Below, piece by piece: positions 28,418 through 38,662 of a stretch of 64,000 nt of DNA. The DNA lies in the NCBI GenBank assembly GCA_027486255.1, contig JAIXPL010000049.1, forward strand, positions 38,284 to 102,283, given 5' to 3'. Position 1 is the first letter of the stretch. Each line of letters begins with the position of its first letter. Both the position numbers and the translations under genes were made by a program. The notes below the pieces were generated by a model. It ran no database searches. It was not told the DNA's origin and saw only the letters and a program-made list of their open reading frames with translations. This DNA is from Comamonadaceae bacterium (GTDB lineage: Bacteria > Pseudomonadota > Gammaproteobacteria > Burkholderiales > Burkholderiaceae_C).

Positions 28418-29466
28418 ATGCAGTAGCCTAGACGAGCCAGCTTGTCGGAAGTCTCTTTTCCGATCCCAGCACATACTAGTGATTGAATATCTGGATGCCC
28501 TCTGAATATCTGCCGGTAGTTAAAGGCCGTAGACAGCGGCGATTCAAGGACCAGCGATCCCCATCGACGGCGGGATAGGAGACTGGTGATAGTTTCAGAA
28601 ACCGTATCCAAGTTCTCGTGAATTTCTTCAAATCGAATGGACACCACCCCAGGAATTTTCATCCAGGCCAAAGATTCATCTAGAATCTGCTCAAAAGACA
28701 GAAAACTGCAGTGCTCGGCAGGACCGCCAAGTTTGGATGGGATACTGCCTTCAGCCATGAAACTCAAAAAAGCCGGGATATTGGATCGAATATCGTCAAT
28801 CAATCCCATGTTGCCGCCGAACACCTCTTTAACAGCGCCATTGTGAGGCGTCCCGGTCTCACAGTAACGGCGCCACCAGGCCCAATTCGAGAATAAGGAA
28901 TCAACAGGATGACGGAGTACAAACAAGATGCGATGGAATCCATCGTGCAAAGGGCGAAGTAGCAAGGCTTCTGTCTGGTCAGGCTCCATTTGAAAACTCG
29001 ACTGGTGCCTCAAGGTTGCATGGCCCGAGCAGATCAGAGAATGGTTTGCATACATACCGCATGAGGCCAGACCATCTTGAAAAAGGGGAGCCAAGGTTGA
29101 ATGGCTGAGAAAGGCATTTGAAAAGTAGTTTCTTCCTGTCCCAAAGAGTCCGATGACCACCAGAGGGTGAATGTCTTCAGAAGCGTTCACCGCCTCAATA
29201 TAATTCTCCCAAGCCCAGCCTGCATCTTGCCAATAATGGTTTGGATAAGTGTTGTTTGGATGCTGGGCCATGAAATGCAAAAAATCACTTCCAGAGGCTT
29301 CCGGATAAGTTCGTGAAAACCAACCAGGCGAAAAATGCGGACTGGGGGAACGATTCTCTTTGCAACCGGTCTCCACATAATGCCGATAGGCCTCTTCGTT
29401 AGAACCGGCAAAACCGTAGCGATGCCGGTAGAAAGAGGCATCGAAAAACCTGTGCAATCCAGTCAT
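28414..29466 (-). CDS. Sulfotransferase-fold P-loop protein; candidate (methyl)phosphoramidate transferase
   Basis: VVIGLFGTGRNYFSNAFL (5'-phosphosulfate-binding-like loop) and ILFVLRHPVDSLFSNWAWWRR (3'-phosphate-binding-like motif). Confidence 0.65.
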   Translation of the reverse strand: MTGLHRFFDASFYRHRYGFAGSNEEAYRHYVETGCKENRSPSPHFSPGWFSRTYPEASGSDFLHFMAQHPNNTYPNHYWQDAGWAWENYIEAVNASEDIHPLVVIGLFGTGRNYFSNAFLSHSTLAPLFQDGLASCGMYANHSLICSGHATLRHQSSFQMEPDQTEALLLRPLHDGFHRILFVLRHPVDSLFSNWAWWRRYCETGTPHNGAVKEVFGGNMGLIDDIRSNIPAFLSFMAEGSIPSKLGGPAEHCSFLSFEQILDESLAWMKIPGVVSIRFEEIHENLDTVSETITSLLSRRRWGSLVLESPLSTAFNYRQIFRGHPDIQSLVCAGIGKETSDKLARLGYCI

Positions 29467-30131
29467 ACGGTGTCCATTGCGTAGACGCTTGCCCATGACG
29501 GGGCGAGGTACAAGCGGTTTACATACCGAATAAACGAAAACTCATCTCTGATTTGCAGCGGAGAATACAAGGGCCGATGCGAACTTAGCATTACATTGTA
29601 TTGCGCACTCAACACCAGCAGGGCACGTGTTGAAGGTAGTTGGCCTCTTTGGATACCGAAGGTCTCGGCAATGAAACTGGTGGTTGCCGACCCAGTAATC
29701 ATCTGCATGCGGGCCGGGTCATGGTATTGCACCGATTCCTCTTCCGGGATGCCGGCGGCCCTAAAACGGGACTGCAACGTTCCCAGACGCAGCCGCCAGG
29801 GTTTGCGGCATGGCAGGGCCTTTAAGTAGTTATGGAAAACTTTCGATGGATCGGAAACGAAGGTTGGCATGTCGGCAAGTACAAATTGCTGCTGCTTGGC
29901 CATTTGCCTGAGCCCGCCCTCCCCTAAGTTGGCCAGCGAAGTCCAGGACTTGAACCAGACCAAGGCACGCCGTTGCCCAGGGTCCTTTACCAGGTGTAGC
30001 CGCTTGTAGGCTGCCCGGCGACCGTCTTGGCGGACGAAGCACAAGTAATCATGCTGCGATGCATTACGGACATGCCATTTCTGGCGCAAGGTCAAGGTGC
30101 TCAATCCGGCTCTCCTGGAATCACGGCCCAC
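29463..30131 (-). CDS. Hypothetical protein, first gene of the overlapping operon
   Basis: 222 aa ORF with 4-nt ATGA overlap to the sulfotransferase-like gene; no family recognised; start uncertain. Confidence 0.55.
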   Translation of the reverse strand: MGRDSRRAGLSTLTLRQKWHVRNASQHDYLCFVRQDGRRAAYKRLHLVKDPGQRRALVWFKSWTSLANLGEGGLRQMAKQQQFVLADMPTFVSDPSKVFHNYLKALPCRKPWRLRLGTLQSRFRAAGIPEEESVQYHDPARMQMITGSATTSFIAETFGIQRGQLPSTRALLVLSAQYNVMLSSHRPLYSPLQIRDEFSFIRYVNRLYLAPSWASVYAMDTV

Positions 30132-30236
30132 GCCGCATGAACGACAGGTCGAAGCAATCTATATGCCAGGTATCTATTGCATCCCGGAGGCCCCCAACAC
30201 ACCCAGTCGGGTCAGTTGGCCAGGGCTGAACGGGTG

Positions 30237-30251
30237 TGGCACGCAATCTGC
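30237..30251 (+). promoter_or_regulatory. Sigma-54-like promoter of pseB
   Basis: TGGCACG-CAAT-CTGC, 36 nt before the pseB ATG. Confidence 0.65.
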
Positions 30252-30280
30252 AATACACCCCCAACAGACCATCAAAGGTG

Positions 30281-30452
30281 TCGAAAAATGGACATGCGCG
30301 TCAAACCCCACACAGATATCTGCGACCAATCCATCCTGATCACAGGCGGAACAGGTTCGTTCGGCCGCGCCTTCGTGCGCAACGTGCTGGACAACTGCCC
30401 CCGCATCAAGCGCCTGGTGGTCTTCAGCCGGGACGAGCTCAAGCAATATGAA
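30281..30452 (+). repeat. Direct repeat copy B (5' end of intact pseB)
   Basis: Aligned by hand with 21821-21992. Confidence 0.9.
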
Positions 30453-31334
30453 ATGGCTCAGGAGTTCCCGGAGGAAAAATACCCGGCCCTGCGCTTTTTC
30501 CTGGGCGATGTGCGGGACCAGAACCGCCTGCGCCGTGCCCTTCAGGGCATCGACACCGTGGTCCACGCCGCCGCCCTCAAACAAGTGCCTGCGGCCGAAT
30601 ACAACCCCTTTGAGTTCATCCAGACCAACATCATGGGGGCGCAGAACCTCATCGAGGCCTGCCTGGACACCGAGGTCAAGCGCGTGGTGGCCCTGTCCAC
30701 CGACAAAGCGGCGGCCCCCATCAACCTGTACGGCGCCACCAAACTGTGCAGCGACAAGCTGTTCATCGCCGCCAACAACTTCCGCGGCGCGCGCGACCTG
30801 CGGTTTTCCGTGGTGCGCTATGGCAACGTCATGGGCTCGCGCGGCTCGGTCATCCCCTTCTTCATGAACCAGGCCAAGACCGGGCGCCTGTCCATCACCG
30901 ACCCGGGTATGACCCGCTTCAACATTTCGCTCGACGAAGGCGTCGAGATGGTCTGCTGGGCCTTGCAGCATGCCCTGGGCAGTGAGATTTTTGTGCCCAA
31001 GATTCCCTCCTACCGCATCAGCGACGTGGCCGAGGCCATCGGGCCGAGCTGCACGCACGAGGTGGTGGGCTCCCGCCCTGGCGAGAAGATCCATGAGGAA
31101 ATGATCACCCCCAGCGACAGCCCGCACACGGTGGACCTGGGCGATTACTACGCGATCCTGCCCGCAGGCCAGGGCAGCAGCATGAGCGTGGCCCGTTACC
31201 TGGGTATGCGGCAGGCCCAGCAACTCGATGCGGACTTCTCCTACAACTCGGGCACCAACCCCGACTTCCTGACCGTGCCTCAAATCCGGCATCTGATCAG
31301 GGCGCATATCCAGCCTGAATTCGAGCCCGTATGA
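30288..31334 (+). CDS. pseB: UDP-GlcNAc 4,6-dehydratase (inverting)
   Basis: ILITGGTGSFGRAFVRNVL, DVRDQNRLRRALQGIDTVVHAAALKQVPAAEYNPFE, STDKAAAPINLYGATK. Confidence 0.96.
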   Translation: MDMRVKPHTDICDQSILITGGTGSFGRAFVRNVLDNCPRIKRLVVFSRDELKQYEMAQEFPEEKYPALRFFLGDVRDQNRLRRALQGIDTVVHAAALKQVPAAEYNPFEFIQTNIMGAQNLIEACLDTEVKRVVALSTDKAAAPINLYGATKLCSDKLFIAANNFRGARDLRFSVVRYGNVMGSRGSVIPFFMNQAKTGRLSITDPGMTRFNISLDEGVEMVCWALQHALGSEIFVPKIPSYRISDVAEAIGPSCTHEVVGSRPGEKIHEEMITPSDSPHTVDLGDYYAILPAGQGSSMSVARYLGMRQAQQLDADFSYNSGTNPDFLTVPQIRHLIRAHIQPEFEPV

Positions 31335-32530
31335 GCCCACCGGCGCCGATTCCCTACGGCCGTCAGTCAATCAGCGAAGACGATATCGCCGCTGTGGAGC
31401 GCGTGCTGCGCAGCGACTGGCTGACCCAGGGGCCTGCCGTTCCCGCCTTTGAAGCAGCGCTGGCGCGCCATGTGGGCGCCGCTCATGCCGTGGCCGTGAA
31501 CAGCGCCACCAGCGCCCTGCACCTGGCCTGCCTGGCGCTGGACGTGGGCCCGGGCGATGTGGTGTGGACTTCGCCCATCAGCTTCGTGGCCAGCAGCAAC
31601 TGCGCGCTCTACTGCGGGGCTGAGGTGGACTTTGTCGACATTGATGCGCGCAGCTACAACCTGAGCATCGAGGCCCTGCGCGCCAAGCTGGAGCTCGCCC
31701 GCACCCAGGGCCAAGTGCCCAAGGTCGTGATCCCGGTTCACCTGGCCGGCCAGTCTTGCGACATGGCGGCCCTGCACGCACTCTCCCAGACCTACGGCTT
31801 TCGCATCATCGAGGACGCCTCGCACGCCGTCGGCGCGCACTACCTGGGCCAGCCCGTGGGCAATGGCCGCTACAGCGACATCACGGTCTTTAGCTTCCAC
31901 CCCGTCAAGATCATCACCAGTGCCGAAGGCGGCATGGCACTGACCAATGACGCGGCCCTGGCCCAGCGCATGGCGCGCCTGCGTAGCCACGGCATCACCC
32001 GCGAAGCCGATGAAATGACCGAGCCCAGCCACGGCCCCTGGTACTACCAGCAGCTGGAACTGGGCTGGAACTACCGCATGACCGAGCTCCAGGCCGCCCT
32101 GGGCCTGAGCCAGCTCAGCCGGCTGGACGCCTTTGTGGCGCGCCGCCGCGCCCTGGCCGCGCGCTACAACACCCTGCTGGCCGGCCTGCCCTGCCAGCGG
32201 CCTTGGCAGCACCCGGACACCGCCTCCAGCTGGCATCTGTATGTGATTCGCTTGCAGGAACCCCTGGCACCCGGCCGCCACCGGCAGGTGTTTGAAGCCC
32301 TGCGTGCGCAAGGTATCGGCGTGAACCTGCACTACATCCCCATTCACCTGCAGCCCTATTACCAGGCCCGCTACGACCAGGCCCGCTACGGCCAGCGCCA
32401 CCTGCCCGAGGCAGAGCAGTACTACCGGCAGGCCATCAGCCTGCCCTTGCACGCCGAACTCAGCGATGCAGAGCAAGACCGTGTGGTCGCGGCCCTGCAC
32501 CAAGCACTGCATACACGCCATGCCGGATAA
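31331..32530 (+). CDS. pseC: UDP-4-amino-4,6-dideoxy-N-acetyl-beta-L-altrosamine transaminase
   Basis: IPYGRQSISEDDIAAVERVLRSDWLTQGP, VFSFHPVKIITSAEGG; overlaps pseB stop. Confidence 0.95.
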   Translation: MSPPAPIPYGRQSISEDDIAAVERVLRSDWLTQGPAVPAFEAALARHVGAAHAVAVNSATSALHLACLALDVGPGDVVWTSPISFVASSNCALYCGAEVDFVDIDARSYNLSIEALRAKLELARTQGQVPKVVIPVHLAGQSCDMAALHALSQTYGFRIIEDASHAVGAHYLGQPVGNGRYSDITVFSFHPVKIITSAEGGMALTNDAALAQRMARLRSHGITREADEMTEPSHGPWYYQQLELGWNYRMTELQAALGLSQLSRLDAFVARRRALAARYNTLLAGLPCQRPWQHPDTASSWHLYVIRLQEPLAPGRHRQVFEALRAQGIGVNLHYIPIHLQPYYQARYDQARYGQRHLPEAEQYYRQAISLPLHAELSDAEQDRVVAALHQALHTRHAG

Positions 32531-33403
32531 AGCCTCTCTGCTCCAGCGCGTGGCCCTGGGTAGCGCGCAGTTTGGCCTACCCTACGGCGTGGCCCACAGC
32601 GGCCCTCGCGTAAGCCAAGCCGAGGCGCATGCCATCGTGGACGAGGCAGCACGCCTGGGCGTGCGCGTGCTCGACACCGCCATGGCCTACGGCAACAGCG
32701 AAGAGGTGCTGGGACGGCACGGCCTGAAGGGCTGGCAAGTGGTCAGCAAGCTGCCCGCCCTGCCCTCCGACTGCCCTGACGTTCTCGCCTGGGTGCAGCA
32801 ATCGGTGGCGCAGTCGCTTGAGCGGCTGCAAGTGCCCCGCCTGCATGGCCTGCTGCTGCACCGCCCCGGGCAATTGCTGGAAACTCAGGGCCCTGCCTTG
32901 CTCGCCGCATTGCGCGCCGTGCAGGCGGAAGGGCTGGTGCACAAAATCGGCCCCTCCATTTACAGCCCTGACGAGCTGGCGCCCCTCATGGCGCTGCACC
33001 CGTTTGAGATGGTCCAGGCGCCCGCCAGCATCCTGGACCAGCGCCTGCACCACAGCGGCTGGGCCCAGCGCCTGCATGCCGCCGGGGTGGAAGTGCACAC
33101 CCGCTCGGCCAATTTGCAAGGGCTGCTGCTCTCCCCCCAGGTGCAGGCCCAGCGCTTTGCTGCCTGGCAGCCACTTTGGACCTACTGGCACGGCTGGCTG
33201 GCCTCGCAGGGCCTCACGGCCTTGCAGGCCTGCATTCGTTATACGCTGGCGCAGCCGCATGTCAGCCAGGTCGTCCTGGGCTTTGACAGCGTGGCGCAGC
33301 TGCGCGACATGGCCGCAGCCGCAGCCGGCCCGGCCTTGAACAGCCTGCCCGACTGGCCGGCGTTTGATGAGCGCCTGCTCAACCCCTCGCTATGGACTCC
33401 CGC

Positions 33404-33407
<4 letters not shown>
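32520..33407 (+). CDS. Aldo/keto reductase family protein
   Basis: ALGSAQFGLPYGVAH, VLDTAMAYGNSEEVLG, AKR-like repeats. Confidence 0.87.
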
Positions 33408-35434
<2,027 letters not shown>

Positions 35435-35444
35435 AAGACAAGCC

Positions 35445-37265
35445 ATGAAACGCGACAACAACGCCGTGCGGCCCGACCTCAGCACCCAGGCCTGGACGCT
35501 GGGCCAAGACCATACGGCCGACCTGAGCTGGGCTTATCCAGGAGAGGCCACGCAGGCGCTTGAGGCCACTGACCTCGATGCCTTGGCCCTGCCTGCGGAG
35601 TGGGACAAGAAACGCATCATCTGGTTGCTGCTGGGTCAGCCCGAGCCCGCCACCCTGCAAGCACTGCTGGAACGCATCACGCCGTGCTCGAAGCTGGTGG
35701 TGGTCGATTCCGCGCCCCCGCAGAGCACGGCCATCACGCCCTTGCAGCAGGCTCAACTGTCCGCTTGGCTGGCAGACGAGCGGGTGCAGCTGGTGATGGG
35801 CGGCAGCGTGGCGCAGCAAGCCGAGGCCGCCGCCACTCTGATGGACATTGACCTGCACGATGGCTGGAAACCCGTGATCGGGGCAGATCGCATGCAGGCC
35901 GATCCGCTGGGTGTCACCCAGCTTGTTCGGGGGGTGAGCACGGCCCTGAACACCCGGGTGCTGATGAAGTCCACCAAGCTCAAGATGAGCGCCATGTTCC
36001 TGCGCAACACCTTGCTCAATGCGCCGTGGACCAGTGTGGCCCAACCCTTGGGCAAACTCGCCAACACCCAGACCAACCGCCCGGCGCTCATCGTGTCGGC
36101 TGGGCCGTCGCTGAACAAGCAACTGCCCTTGCTCCAGGCCCACCAGGACCTCTTCACCATCATTGCCGTGGACACGGTGTGGCCTATCCTGACGCAGCAC
36201 GGCATCGTGCCCGACTACCTCGCGGCCCTGGATCCTGTGACGCCCGCCTCCTGGCCCCTGAACGGCATCCATCCCCAAACCCGCCTCGTGACCGATGTGA
36301 TGGCCTCACCCGCCATGGTGTGGTCGCATGAGCGCAGCCATCTGTTCACCTATTCCTTCAAGCCGGCCGGCACGCTCATGAACTTCCTGCAAGGGCACGC
36401 CGACCCCCTGGATGTGGGCGGCTCGGTGGCCACGCAGGCCTTCAACCTGGCAGTGGAATTGGGTGCCAACCCGATTTTCTTCATCGGCCAGGACCTGGCC
36501 CTGACCGGCGGCAAGGACCACGCCGACGGCTACCTTTACACCTACGCAGAAAAAACCCTGACCGACCGCACCGAGTCGGGCTACGACGTGGAGGCCTACC
36601 ACGGCGGCCGCATCCGGACCGAGCGCCAGTTGCTCTCGTACAAGCACTGGTTTGAAGACCGCATCCGCAGCCTGCCCGATCGCATGGTCATCAATGCCAC
36701 CGAAGGCGGCGCGCGCATTGCCGGCACCCTGCAGATTCCCTTTGCACAAATCTGTGCCGAAATTGCTGCCACCAGCCTGCGCAAGCCCGTCAACGAACCC
36801 GAACCCACCCATGAGCTGGATATCGAGCACATGCAGCGCCTGCTCGCCGGCATGGACAAGTTAATCGACAGCGTGGAGGACTATCGGCAGTTGGCCGTGA
36901 AAGCTGAAGCCATCACCCAGCGCAAGGTGAGCGCCAAAAACGACAGGCAGCTCAAAGACATCGACCGCATCAACCGTCAGATCAAGGGTTTTGAGGCCCA
37001 CGCCAAGATGCTGATCGACGCCTTCGGCGCGAACATGCTTGAAAAAGTGCGCCTGAACACACATATCCAGTCGCAATCGGAGGATCTTGGTCCCCGGCAA
37101 CAGCACATGGAATCCACACTGACGCGCTACCGCGAGGTTTACCAGGGCATCCAGGCCTCTGCCGAAGCCTGCGACAAGCTGCTCCGGCGCATCCGAGGGC
37201 TGTACCAGCGCATCTTGGCCGAAGGACGTCTGGACCTGAGCCAGCTCCATGAGGCGATGAAATGA
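35445..37265 (+). CDS. Motility-associated factor (Maf) glycosyltransferase, DUF115 family
   Basis: NRPALIVSAGPSLNKQLPLLQAHQDLFTIIAVDTVWPILTQHGIVPDYLAALDP; adjacent to flagellin genes. Confidence 0.9.
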   Translation: MKRDNNAVRPDLSTQAWTLGQDHTADLSWAYPGEATQALEATDLDALALPAEWDKKRIIWLLLGQPEPATLQALLERITPCSKLVVVDSAPPQSTAITPLQQAQLSAWLADERVQLVMGGSVAQQAEAAATLMDIDLHDGWKPVIGADRMQADPLGVTQLVRGVSTALNTRVLMKSTKLKMSAMFLRNTLLNAPWTSVAQPLGKLANTQTNRPALIVSAGPSLNKQLPLLQAHQDLFTIIAVDTVWPILTQHGIVPDYLAALDPVTPASWPLNGIHPQTRLVTDVMASPAMVWSHERSHLFTYSFKPAGTLMNFLQGHADPLDVGGSVATQAFNLAVELGANPIFFIGQDLALTGGKDHADGYLYTYAEKTLTDRTESGYDVEAYHGGRIRTERQLLSYKHWFEDRIRSLPDRMVINATEGGARIAGTLQIPFAQICAEIAATSLRKPVNEPEPTHELDIEHMQRLLAGMDKLIDSVEDYRQLAVKAEAITQRKVSAKNDRQLKDIDRINRQIKGFEAHAKMLIDAFGANMLEKVRLNTHIQSQSEDLGPRQQHMESTLTRYREVYQGIQASAEACDKLLRRIRGLYQRILAEGRLDLSQLHEAMK

Positions 37266-37291
37266 GCCTTTTGTAAAGCCCCATGCCCATG

Positions 37292-37317
37292 AAAAAAGCG
37301 CCCGAGGGCGCTTTTTT
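37292..37317. terminator. Bidirectional rho-independent terminator between maf and flagellin 2
   Basis: AAAAAAGCGCCC-GA-GGGCGCTTTTTT perfect inverted repeat. Confidence 0.9.
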
Positions 37318-37348
37318 CTGTGGGGCGCTCAGGCCCCGTCTGTGCAGA

Positions 37349-38173
37349 TTACTGCAGCAGGGACAGCACCGACTGGGGCTGCTGGTTGGCCTGGGCCAGG
37401 ATGGCGGTGGCTGCCTGCTGGATGATCTGCGAGCGAGCCAGCTCGGTCGTGGCCTTGGCGTAATCCGTGTCCAGGATCCGGCTGCGTGAAGCGGCCATGT
37501 TGGTGGACACGTTCGTCAGGTTGTCGGCTGCATAGGTCAGGCGGTTGATCTTGGCGCCGAGGTCGCCTCGATAAGTGTCCACAACGGTCAGAGCAGAGTC
37601 GACGGCTGTGATGGCGTCGGTGGCGTTACTCAGGTTGTCAATCTTGGAGGTCGTGGCCACCACTGCGCTCATACTCGACATGGCTTCAATGTCCTTGAAG
37701 GTCACGTCAATCGACTGGCTGGCATCGGCGCCCACCTGGAACTTGTAAACCGTGGAGGCGTTCGTCACAGCCGTACCGTTCCACTCGGTGTTGTCGGAGA
37801 TGCGCTTGATTTCCAACTGCAGCTCAGCGTACTCAGCCTGCAGAGCGTTGCGGTCGTCGGTGAAGTTGGTGCCGTTGGCAGACTGCACAGCCAGTTCACG
37901 CATGCGCTGCAGCATGTTGGTGACTTCGTTGGTGGCGCCTTCCACCGTCTGGACCATGGAGATGGCGTCGTTGGCGTTGCGCACAGCCTGGTTCAGGCCA
38001 CGGATCTGGGCCGTCATCTTGTTGCTGATGGCCAAACCGGCAGCGTCATCGGCGGCGCTGTTGATGCGCTTGCCGGTGGACAGCTGTTCCATGGATTTGC
38101 TCAGGGAGCGGTTGTTCACGGTCAGGGCCTGCTGGGCAATCAGCGACTTGGTGTTCGTGTTGATCACAGTCAT
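37349..38173 (-). CDS. Flagellin (copy 2)
   Basis: MTVINTNTKSLIAQQALTVNNRSL...[44 protein letters not shown]. Confidence 0.96.
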   Translation of the reverse strand: MTVINTNTKSLIAQQALTVNNRSLSKSMEQLSTGKRINSAADDAAGLAISNKMTAQIRGLNQAVRNANDAISMVQTVEGATNEVTNMLQRMRELAVQSANGTNFTDDRNALQAEYAELQLEIKRISDNTEWNGTAVTNASTVYKFQVGADASQSIDVTFKDIEAMSSMSAVVATTSKIDNLSNATDAITAVDSALTVVDTYRGDLGAKINRLTYAADNLTNVSTNMAASRSRILDTDYAKATTELARSQIIQQAATAILAQANQQPQSVLSLLQ

Positions 38174-38252
38174 GGTCATACTCCTTAAAGGATTGATTAA
38201 AAGGGAGACCCGGATTCACCGGAACTTCCGTCTGGCTTGGAATGCCATCCGG

Positions 38253-38585
38253 TCACTCCACAGCAGATGAATCGGCGGGCCTGGCCGGAACTTGAGAACT
38301 GTTTGCAGAATTTTTTTCGACCAGGGGAATGGACAGCAGGCCTTGACCGGCACACGCCAGCAGTTGGGCCTTGGCCATGAGGGCCGTGTCCTGGGCATAA
38401 GTGAGGTCCATCACCCGGGCTGCCACACCCACAGGCTTGCGCGGAGGAACCATCTGACGCAACCATCCTTTGACCGGGCTGAGCTCCGCCGGCTCCGCCG
38501 GCAGGCTGGCGAGGGCGAGCGCCACCCGCTGCGACAGCTGGGACAGCGCATCGGCATCAAAAGCGGGCGACCTATTGGAATGCAT
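38253..38585 (-). CDS. Small hypothetical protein between two flagellin genes, with flagellin C-terminal-like helix
   Basis: 110 aa; ARVMDLTYAQDTALMAKAQLL resembles flagellin [21 protein letters not shown]. Confidence 0.6.
   Translation of the reverse strand: MHSNRSPAFDADALSQLSQRVALALASLPAEPAELSPVKGWLRQMVPPRKPVGVAARVMDLTYAQDTALMAKAQLLACAGQGLLSIPLVEKNSANSSQVPARPADSSAVE
38269..38295 (-). promoter_or_regulatory. Sigma-28 promoter for flagellin 2
   Basis: Minus strand TCAAGTTC-N11-GCCGATTC. Confidence 0.75.
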
Positions 38586-38662
38586 GGGGCAGCTGGGCAC
38601 TTCAGAACATGGAAAAAGCAGGCGGCGCCGCTGGGACACCGCCTGCCTGGACAGGGGCGAAC

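Noticed and set aside
21665-30287. Transposon or integron carrying the phosphoramidate operon
   Set aside because: No transposase, integrase, terminal inverted repeats or att-like sites were recognisable; the pseB duplication favours homologous recombination.
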